A DNA stretch of 8,981 nucleotides, from assembly GCA_025362255.1 (NCBI GenBank), contig JANYGY010000093.1, positions 1 to 8,981 of the forward strand, written 5' to 3'. Shown one piece after another: positions 1-5,182 of the stretch. Under the pieces are notes generated by a model, which worked only from the letters and a program-made list of their open reading frames with translations, was not told the DNA's origin and searched no databases. The DNA is from Planctomycetales bacterium. Lineage in GTDB: Bacteria; Planctomycetota; UBA11346. How positions within the stretch are numbered: the stretch's first letter is position 1; every line of letters begins with the position of its first letter. The translations under genes were made by a program, and so were the position numbers.

Positions 1-575
1 TGGGCATTGTCGGGTTTGATCAGATGCAGGCAGCGGAAGAGGTCGCGGCGGTTGAACACGTAGATGCCGCTGTTCACCAAGTCGATTCGGCGCGTTGCTT
101 CGTCGGCATCTTTGTGCTCGATGATCTTCACCAAGCGGCCCGCGGCGTCGGTGATCATCCGGCCATAGCCGGTCGGATCAGGCATCCGGGCAGCTACGCC
201 GGTGCACGCTGCTCCGCTGGCCAAGTGTTTGGCGAGCAGCTCGGCCAGCAGGCTCGCGGGGGTCATCGGACAGTCGCCGCACAGCACGAGAACCAGGTCG
301 CCGGTGACCACCGATTCGCTGACTAGCACCGCGTGGCCGGTGCCCAGCTGACGATCCTGCACGACGCAGGTCGGTAACCAGGCGGCGGTCATCATTTCGA
401 CCTCCGCGCGTTGGTGGCCGACGACGATGACCTTTTGCGCCACCTTCAATTCGACGCAGGTGTCGAGCACATGCATGACCAAGGGCCGACCCGCCAGCGG
501 ATGGAGGACTTTGGCGAGGTCGGATCCCATGCGCGAGCCTTTACCGGCGGCGAGGATCAGGGCAGTGGTAGTCAT
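1..575 (-). CDS. glmU: GlmU, N-terminal uridyltransferase domain (partial, C-terminus beyond left edge)
   Basis: Bifunctional GlmU makes UDP-N-acetylglucosamine in the cytoplasm. Its N-terminal domain transfers UMP from UTP to GlcNAc-1-phosphate; its C-terminal left-handed beta-helix acetylates glucosamine-1-phosphate. Only the first 191 codons are visible, all within the pyrophosphorylase domain. Reading from the ATG at 575, I see the nucleotide-binding loop LAAGKGSRM (residues 8-16), K22 in AKVLHPLAGRP, QLGTGHAV (75-83), the metal-binding aspartate in GDCP (D101), YGR (137-139), E153 in IIEHKDA, and NSGIY (168-172). The visible part ends in DNA, where GlmU usually continues DNAQGEYYLTD. The order and spacing match GlmU from its first residues, which supports this start. 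A weak GGA lies 9 nt upstream; there is no strong ribosome binding site. The gene is divergent from the phosphatase at 683. The acetyltransferase half is unseen, so a stand-alone sugar-nucleotide transferase cannot be fully excluded. Confidence 0.88.
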   Translation of the reverse strand, partial: MTTTALILAAGKGSRMGSDLAKVLHPLAGRPLVMHVLDTCVELKVAQKVIVVGHQRAEVEMMTAAWLPTCVVQDRQLGTGHAVLVSESVVTGDLVLVLCGDCPMTPASLLAELLAKHLASGAACTGVAARMPDPTGYGRMITDAAGRLVKIIEHKDADEATRRIDLVNSGIYVFNRRDLFRCLHLIKPDNA

Positions 576-682
576 GGGCGGTTTTCCAGAAAAACGGGGC
601 GGTAGGCGAACAAATCACAATGGCTTTTCTCGGCCTGTGAAGGTGCAGATGGCGTTCATCATCCCACCCGCACCGTGCGGCC
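576..682. promoter_or_regulatory. Divergent intergenic region between glmU and the phosphatase gene
   Basis: These 107 bp separate two genes pointing away from each other, so at least one promoter in each direction is expected here. The part around 606-630 is more AT-rich than its surroundings and is the likeliest promoter core, but I see no convincing -35/-10 pair. A small inverted repeat (CCGCA, loop CCG, TGCGG; 668-680) sits directly before the phosphatase ATG, where a ribosome binding site would normally be. The call rests on gene arrangement, not on recognised motifs. Confidence 0.4.
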
Positions 683-1525
683 ATGAACATCGACATCGAT
701 TGGCTGGTCGAACTCGGTTGCCGTGGCGGCGACCTGGCCCGCGCCCAGTTCGGTCACGTGGCGCGTCAGCTCAAGCGCGGCGAAGAAGCGGTTACGGAAA
801 GCGATCGCGCGGTGCAGCGTTTGATTGTTGAAGAACTCACGCGCCGGTTTCCCGCCGACGGGATCATCGGCGAAGAAAACGATGATGGCTCGGCGATCAC
901 CAATCGCGCGTCGACCGGCGGCAACCGGGTGTGGGTAATCGATCCGATCGACGGCACCAACAACTTCATTGCCGGCTTCGGAGCCTGCGCGGTGTGCATC
1001 GGGTTGCTGGTCGACGGAATGCCCGTGCTTGGCGTGGTTCACGACATCGCCCGCGACGAAACCTTTGTCGGGCAACACGGCGTCGGGGCGTGGCTGGTGC
1101 GCGGGGAATCCTGGTTGCCGATCACCGCTCAGAGCGAGCAACCCGGCCCGCAGAGCCTGTTGATGGTGACGAGCAATCTGCTGGTTCATGGCAGCCTGCC
1201 ACGCTGGGCCGTGCGTCTGCTGACCATCTGTCCATGGAAGTTGCGGATGATGGGTTCGGCGGCCTTGGAGTGCGTCCAGGTTGGCGCCGGAACCGCGTGC
1301 GGTGCGATCACCCTCAATGGCAAATTATGGGATGTCACCGCGGCTGCGGCGGTGGTCTTGGCGGCCGGCGGTCGGGTTACCGGTTTGACTGGCCATGACG
1401 TGTTCCCATTTCGGCTCACTGGGTACACCGGCCAGAAGGTTCCCTTTGTCGCCGCGAGTCCGGCGGCCCTGGCAACGTTGTTGGCCGAACTGGCACACGT
1501 CGAGCCAGCTGCCTTCAATGAGTGA
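683..1525 (+). CDS. Inositol monophosphatase family protein (SuhB/IMPase-like)
   Basis: A 280-residue Mg2+-dependent sugar-phosphate phosphatase of the inositol monophosphatase superfamily, close to the usual length of about 260-270. The family signatures are intact and in order: AVTESD (residues 36-41); GEE (63-65), whose E64 is the usual metal ligand; the DPIDGT motif (87-92), with D87 and D90 as metal ligands; GSAALE (191-196) in the substrate-binding region; and LWDVTAAA (215-222), with D217 as the third metal aspartate. LAAGGRVT (227-234) is the typical C-terminal strand and helix. There is no signal peptide, so it should be cytoplasmic. The substrate (inositol phosphate, another sugar phosphate, or PAP as in CysQ) cannot be read from sequence. 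An upstream in-frame ATG at 620 runs into a stop at once, which supports the start at 683; no Shine-Dalgarno is visible. It heads a probable operon with the permease 63 bp downstream, with no terminator between them. Confidence 0.9.
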   Translation: MNIDIDWLVELGCRGGDLARAQFGHVARQLKRGEEAVTESDRAVQRLIVEELTRRFPADGIIGEENDDGSAITNRASTGGNRVWVIDPIDGTNNFIAGFGACAVCIGLLVDGMPVLGVVHDIARDETFVGQHGVGAWLVRGESWLPITAQSEQPGPQSLLMVTSNLLVHGSLPRWAVRLLTICPWKLRMMGSAALECVQVGAGTACGAITLNGKLWDVTAAAAVVLAAGGRVTGLTGHDVFPFRLTGYTGQKVPFVAASPAALATLLAELAHVEPAAFNE

Positions 1526-1588
1526 TTCGCCGCTCTCGGTGCTCGCTTGCGCTGGCGCGGCCCAGCGTCGTCGATACCACCCGTAGCC

Positions 1589-2941
1589 ATGCTTGCCTGG
1601 CATCTTGGATGGCGCTACCTGTGCAAACGCCGTGCGGCGTGGTTGGCATTCATCGCCATCACGCTGACCGTTGCGGTGCCGGTGGTGGTGATCGGGGTGA
1701 TGCAGGGCTTTCTCGATGTCACGACGCGCCAAGCGCGGGCCAACGAAAGCGACCTGACCGCGACGTCGATGTGGTTTGGCGATGGCATTCCCGACACGCA
1801 AAATGCCCGCACTACGCTCGCCAACATTCCAGGCGTTGCTCAGATTGCGCCGTTCGTCTCGCAGTACGGCTTGCTGGTGCCGCGATTGGCGCGCAACGAA
1901 AGCGACCAGGGCGTGCCGGCGTTGATCGATGGGGTCGACTGGGCTGCGGATACCGCGATCGGGCGCTTGGCTCCGGCGATGCTGCACACGCCTCCAGTGG
2001 AAAATTTATCAGCTCCGGCTTTGGCCCCGACCGAACGCGGAACTGGATTCCTGACCCCCACGTGGCGGGCGCATCTGGCGCTTACCGGACTCGATGTCGC
2101 GGCGGCGATGGGGGTTGGTCCGATGCCGATGCCACCACGTCAACGGCCTCCGATCGGCGTCGTCACGGGACGTGAAGTCCTCTATGCCAGCGGCATCCGC
2201 GTCGGCATGCCGGTGCAGGTCGCGGCGGGGACCGGGACCAAGATCAGTGCTGAGATTTCAGATACGATCGGCACCGGGATTCTCGAAATCGATCGCTTTG
2301 CGGTGCTCATCCCCTTGGGTCACGGACAACTGCTTGCCGGTTATCAGGGCAGAGGTGGTCAGCCGAAGCAAGTCGGCGGCTGGCGCATCGCCGCAGGTCC
2401 CAACGCGGCGCTCAAGCCGCTGTCAGCAACCGTGCAGGCGGCCACCGGCCTGCGCGTCGACACGTGGTTAGAGCGTCGCGGCAACATGGTCAAAAGCCTG
2501 GAACTGCAGCGTAACATCATGGCCTTGGTGATGATCGCGATCCAAGCCATTGCGGTGTTCATCGTCTACGCCGTGTTCTCGACGTTGGTTGCCGAAAAAC
2601 GCCATGATATCGGGGTGTTGCTGGGCCTTGGGGCGCGCCGCCGCGATATCGCCGGAGCTTTCCTGATGGCCGGCTTGGCAGCCTGCGTGCTGGGCGGGAT
2701 GAGCGGTTGGGCGCTGGGGTGGGGGGTCCTCGCGGGTTTGAATCCGCTGAGCAAAGCTCTGAATATGCCGCTCTTTCCCCAAGACGTGATCTACACCCCC
2801 GAAGCCCCGACCAGTTTTGATCCCCTGATCCCGTTATTCTTCATCGCCGTGATGAGCGTCGTCGGCGTGATCGCGGTGGCGCTGCCAGCGTGGCGCGCGT
2901 CGCGCATCGTCCCGGTTGAAATCCTGCGTGAGGGCGGATGA
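1589..2941 (+). CDS. FtsX-type ABC transporter permease, LolC/LolE-like
   Basis: A 450-residue inner-membrane permease of the FtsX/MacB/LolCE superfamily. Lol permeases work with the ATPase LolD to extract lipoproteins from the inner membrane and hand them to LolA. The topology fits: a short basic cytoplasmic N-terminus (LGWRYLCKRR), TM1 at about residues 16-38 ending in VMQGF, a large periplasmic domain (about 40-305), then TM2 (about 311-333), TM3 (358-384) and TM4 (410-432). The loop EKRHDIGVLLGLGARRRDI (336-354) is the FtsX cytoplasmic coupling helix, and PAWRASRIVPVEILR near the C-terminus is typical of Lol/MacB permeases. I chose the ATG at 1589 because it places the basic motif directly before TM1; the frame is open upstream to a TTG at 1547, but those 14 residues look non-coding. 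Its stop overlaps the ATPase start (ATGA). Only one permease gene is present, so it may act as a homodimer, or its partner may lie elsewhere. MacB-like export is the main alternative. Confidence 0.85.
   Translation: MLAWHLGWRYLCKRRAAWLAFIAITLTVAVPVVVIGVMQGFLDVTTRQARANESDLTATSMWFGDGIPDTQNARTTLANIPGVAQIAPFVSQYGLLVPRLARNESDQGVPALIDGVDWAADTAIGRLAPAMLHTPPVENLSAPALAPTERGTGFLTPTWRAHLALTGLDVAAAMGVGPMPMPPRQRPPIGVVTGREVLYASGIRVGMPVQVAAGTGTKISAEISDTIGTGILEIDRFAVLIPLGHGQLLAGYQGRGGQPKQVGGWRIAAGPNAALKPLSATVQAATGLRVDTWLERRGNMVKSLELQRNIMALVMIAIQAIAVFIVYAVFSTLVAEKRHDIGVLLGLGARRRDIAGAFLMAGLAACVLGGMSGWALGWGVLAGLNPLSKALNMPLFPQDVIYTPEAPTSFDPLIPLFFIAVMSVVGVIAVALPAWRASRIVPVEILREGG
2930..2933 (+). promoter_or_regulatory. 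Ribosome binding site for the LolD-like ATPase gene
   Basis: GAGG lies 4 nt before the ATG at 2938, inside the last codons of the permease gene. Together with the ATGA stop/start overlap it suggests translational coupling of permease and ATPase. The spacing is slightly short, so reinitiation may contribute as much as direct binding. Confidence 0.5.
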
Positions 2942-3603
2942 ACCTGCGACTCGAAGTCAGCGGCCTGACCAAAGGCTATCCCGGTTTACCGGTGCTCAGT
3001 GGGCTTGATCTCGCGGTCGCCGGCGGCGAAGTGGTCGCCATCCGCGGTCAGTCGGGCACCGGGAAAAGCACGTTGCTGCATTGTCTTGGGCTGCTCGACC
3101 GGCCCGATTCGGGAATCATCCGCCTCGATGGCGATGAAGTCACCGGCCGCTCGCCAGCCGCGACCGCCACCGTCCGCGCGACCCGCATCGGCTTTGTTTT
3201 CCAGGCGTTTCATCTGCTGCCGGAATTTACGGTCGGTGAAAACATCCTGATGTCCGGCCGTACGGCGCGCCTCGCCCCCGCGGTTGCGCGTACCCGCCTG
3301 CTGGAGCTGCTTGAGCGAGTCGGACTGGCCAGCCGTGAACGCAGCGACGTGCGCACGCTGTCAGGCGGCGAGCGTCAACGCGTGGCCCTCTGCCGCGCGC
3401 TGCTTCCTCGGCCGGCCCTGCTGCTGGCGGATGAGCCGACTGGTAATCTCGATCCGGTCACCGCTGCGGTGGTGCTCGATCTGGTTTTGGGACTCAGCCG
3501 CGCCGAAGGGTCCAGCGTAGTGTTGGTGACGCATGATCCGGCGATCGCCGAACGGGCCGATCGCCGGATGGCCTTGGTCAACGGCACGTTGCATCCCGCT
3601 TAA
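2938..3603 (+). CDS. lolD: ABC transporter ATP-binding protein, LolD-like
   Basis: A 221-residue ABC ATPase that would power the adjacent permease from the cytoplasmic face. All nucleotide-binding motifs are intact: Walker A GQSGTGKS (residues 37-44), Q-loop Q89 in VFQAFHLLPEFTVGEN, signature LSGGERQRV (141-149), Walker B LLLADE (161-166) with catalytic E166, D-loop NLD (170-172) and H-loop H199 in VTHD. The HLLPEFTVGEN stretch after the Q-loop is characteristic of the LolD/MacB branch, and LolD proteins are usually about 220-235 residues. The start ATG overlaps the permease stop by 4 nt and has GAGG just upstream, so the two are almost certainly co-translated. The stop TAA directly abuts the palindromic repeat at 3604. 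The family assignment is firm. Lipoprotein release rather than another MacB-type export role is inferred from the LolCE-like partner. Confidence 0.88.
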   Translation: MNLRLEVSGLTKGYPGLPVLSGLDLAVAGGEVVAIRGQSGTGKSTLLHCLGLLDRPDSGIIRLDGDEVTGRSPAATATVRATRIGFVFQAFHLLPEFTVGENILMSGRTARLAPAVARTRLLELLERVGLASRERSDVRTLSGGERQRVALCRALLPRPALLLADEPTGNLDPVTAAVVLDLVLGLSRAEGSSVVLVTHDPAIAERADRRMALVNGTLHPA

Positions 3604-3680
3604 GCAAAAGACCCATGGGCGGGCCGCCCATGCTACTTTAGGCAAAAGACCCATGGGCGGGCCGCCCATGGGTCTTTTGG
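3604..3680. repeat. Two tandem copies of a palindromic intergenic repeat
   Basis: A 29-bp unit occurs twice as an exact direct repeat (3604-3632 and 3642-3670), separated by 9 bp. Each unit is itself palindromic around the core CATGGGCGG-G-CCGCCCATG. In copy 1 the 9-bp core stem (3614-3622/3624-3632) is followed by a 3x3 mismatch and then a further AAAG/CTTT pairing (3607-3639). In copy 2 the mismatched positions are complementary, giving a perfect 18-bp stem. The block fills almost the whole gap between the LolD stop (3603) and the mutase stop (3682-3684). It looks like a dispersed REP-type palindrome rather than simple duplicated coding sequence. Genome-wide copies cannot be checked from this window. 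Confidence 0.8.
3643..3679. terminator. Bidirectional intrinsic terminator (perfect 18-bp inverted repeat)
   Basis: The arms 3643-3660 and 3662-3679 are exact reverse complements around the single base 3661. The stem core is strongly GC-rich and is flanked by AAAA on the left and TTTT on the right, so the transcript from either strand would form a stable hairpin ending in a short U run. It sits between two convergent genes, and its edge is 2 nt from the mutase stop codon, as expected for a shared terminator. The U run is only four long, so efficiency is uncertain. Copy 1 upstream could form a weaker hairpin in front of it. Confidence 0.7.
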
Positions 3681-3681
3681 A

Positions 3682-5007
3682 TCACCCCGTGATCAGGGCG
3701 GTGATTTCTGCCAGTTTGGCATCACGAAGGGCGGCGGTGTCGGCTTCGAGATTGAGGCGGACGACGGGTTCGGTGTTCGAAGCGCGCAGGTTGAACCACC
3801 AATCGGCGTAGCGCACGGTGATGCCGTCGAGTTCTTCGATGGTGCCGCCGGTGAGGGCTTTCGCCTTGGCAAAAACTTTCGCCGCATCGGCGACTTTGAA
3901 GTTGATCTCGCCGGTGTGGAAATACTTGGTCAGCGGCTTGATCAAGCCGGCGAGCGAATTCGATCCGCTGATGATGTTTCCCAGGAGGAGGAACGCATAC
4001 AGGCCGGAATCAGCGCCAAAGAAATCGCGGAAATAGTAATGCCCGGACAGCTCACCGGCGAGGATCGCGTGGTGCTCCTTCATGGTCTGCTTGATGTAAC
4101 TGTGCCCGACGCGGGTTTCGACCGGGATGCCACCGAGACCGCGGATGAATTCGGGCACGACCTTGGACGAGCGCAGGTCGTAAGCGACCGTCGCACCTGG
4201 TTCTTTGGCCAGGAAATATTGGGCGAGCAGGGCGGTGGTCAGGTCGCAGGTGATGATTCCGCCCAACTCGTCGACCAGCGCGCAGCGGTCGCCGTCACCG
4301 TCGAATCCGGCGCCAAAATCAGCCTTTTCAGCTTTGACCTTCGCCACCAGATCTTTGAGGTTTTCGTTCTTCAACGGGTTGGCCTCATGATTCGGAAACC
4401 GGCCGTCGGGATCGAAATAGAGGGGGATCAGGGTCAGATTCGGCAGCTTGGGCAGGAGGTGCTGAAAGAGGGTGCCGATGATGCCGTTGCCGCCGTCGAC
4501 GACGATCTTCATCGGCCGCTTGGGGGCCCACAATTTTGCCAAGAAAGTCGCATAGGCGTCGATCGTGACCGTCTCTTCGACCCTGCCGCCGGGGGCTTTG
4601 ACGATCACTGCCGACCGCGCGATGGTCTCGATTTCTTCCATGCCGCTGCCGCCGCCCACTGGTTTGAAGCCCGGGCCGGTGATTTTCACGCCACCATACC
4701 CTGCGGGATTGTGGCTGGCGGTGATCATCGCGCCGCCAGCGGTATCGAGGTGATGCATGCTGAAGGTAACGGTCGGCGTCGACACCATTCCGATATCGAT
4801 GACGATCACGCCGGCATCGACCAGACCTTTGATGAACGCCTGTTTCAGCGTCGGTCCCGACACCCGCATGTCGCGCCCGACGGTGTAGCGTTTACCGGTC
4901 AACTTCAGCACCTGGGCGGTGGCGTTGCCGATCTGGTAGGCCAAGGATTCGTTCAGTTCTTGGGGATAGAGTCCGCGGATGTCGTAGGCTTTGAAAGGAT
5001 CAGGCAT
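3682..5007 (-). CDS. Phosphomannomutase/phosphoglucomutase (alpha-D-phosphohexomutase)
   Basis: A 441-residue cytoplasmic phosphohexomutase of the AlgC/ManB type, interconverting hexose 6-phosphate and hexose 1-phosphate to feed GDP-mannose or UDP-glucose synthesis. The N-terminus FKAYDIRGLYP (residues 5-15) is the family hallmark. The catalytic loop TASHNP (96-101) carries phosphoserine S98. The Mg2+ loop DGDGDR (236-241) is intact. GELSGH (318-323) is the sugar-recognition loop, with Leu where Met is common, and its E and S are the sugar-contacting residues. RASNTEP (408-414) is the C-terminal phosphate-binding loop. Length is near the usual 450-470. I chose the ATG at 5007 because the family motif begins at once; the frame stays open further upstream, but that stretch looks non-coding. 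There is no clear Shine-Dalgarno. It is convergent with lolD and divergent from purL. Mannose versus glucose preference cannot be decided, and phosphoglucosamine mutase (GlmM) is less likely given the FKAYDIRG and GELSGH motifs. Confidence 0.92.
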   Translation of the reverse strand: MPDPFKAYDIRGLYPQELNESLAYQIGNATAQVLKLTGKRYTVGRDMRVSGPTLKQAFIKGLVDAGVIVIDIGMVSTPTVTFSMHHLDTAGGAMITASHNPAGYGGVKITGPGFKPVGGGSGMEEIETIARSAVIVKAPGGRVEETVTIDAYATFLAKLWAPKRPMKIVVDGGNGIIGTLFQHLLPKLPNLTLIPLYFDPDGRFPNHEANPLKNENLKDLVAKVKAEKADFGAGFDGDGDRCALVDELGGIITCDLTTALLAQYFLAKEPGATVAYDLRSSKVVPEFIRGLGGIPVETRVGHSYIKQTMKEHHAILAGELSGHYYFRDFFGADSGLYAFLLLGNIISGSNSLAGLIKPLTKYFHTGEINFKVADAAKVFAKAKALTGGTIEELDGITVRYADWWFNLRASNTEPVVRLNLEADTAALRDAKLAEITALITG

Positions 5008-5182
5008 GGTCGAGGTTCGCTCATTTTGGTTGGTTGATCGGGGGGCTGAAAGAGTGCTGGGTGCTGTCGTGTCGATGCTGCGTGGAGACCTGCTGACGCC
5101 AAGTTGCAATCTGCAACCTTCACCAATCCGCCACCGGCTCACCGCTGGCCCGTGCCCGGGTCGCCATACTCTGCTGCCCGCC
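5008..5182. promoter_or_regulatory. Divergent intergenic region between the phosphohexomutase and purL
   Basis: This 175-bp region separates two divergent genes and must hold their promoters unless transcription enters from elsewhere. I see no strong -35/-10 pair on either strand. Its one structured element is the inverted repeat at 5103-5117. The purL reading frame is open through the whole region, but the residues it would encode are of low quality and precede the normal PurS-like start, so I treat the region as non-coding. Confidence 0.4.
5103..5117. repeat. Short inverted repeat GTTGCA-ATC-TGCAAC
   Basis: Two exact 6-bp arms (5103-5108 and 5112-5117) flank a 3-nt spacer, about midway between the divergent starts of the mutase and purL. 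The spacing and position would suit an operator for a dimeric regulator, or a small hairpin. It does not resemble the longer AT-rich PurR operator I know, and no regulator gene is nearby, so its role is unassigned. A 6-bp match may be chance. Confidence 0.35.

Noticed and set aside
668..680. Hairpin before the phosphatase ATG as a riboswitch or thermosensor
   Set aside because: A 5-bp stem with a 3-nt loop and no associated conserved structure is too little to support a regulatory RNA call.
1550..1567. Inverted repeat CGCTGG/CCAGCG between the phosphatase and permease genes, as a terminator
   Set aside because: Only a 6-bp stem with no T run follows, and the genes run in the same direction, so it is likely chance in GC-rich DNA.
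1547..1588. A TTG start 14 codons upstream of the permease ATG
   Set aside because: The extra residues do not resemble a Lol/FtsX N-terminus, while the ATG at 1589 gives the normal short basic segment before TM1.
3916..5037. A 373-codon plus-strand frame opposite the phosphohexomutase
   Set aside because: The minus-strand frame has every catalytic motif of the mutase; the plus-strand product shows no recognisable domain and is antisense shadow.
5165..5170. CATACT as a -10 box for purL
   Set aside because: It matches only 4 of 6 consensus bases and has no -35-like partner at normal spacing.
4991..5182. A 64-residue N-terminal extension of PurSL
   Set aside because: The extension overlaps the mutase start, has low-quality composition, and the PurS-like fold begins immediately after the ATG at 5183.
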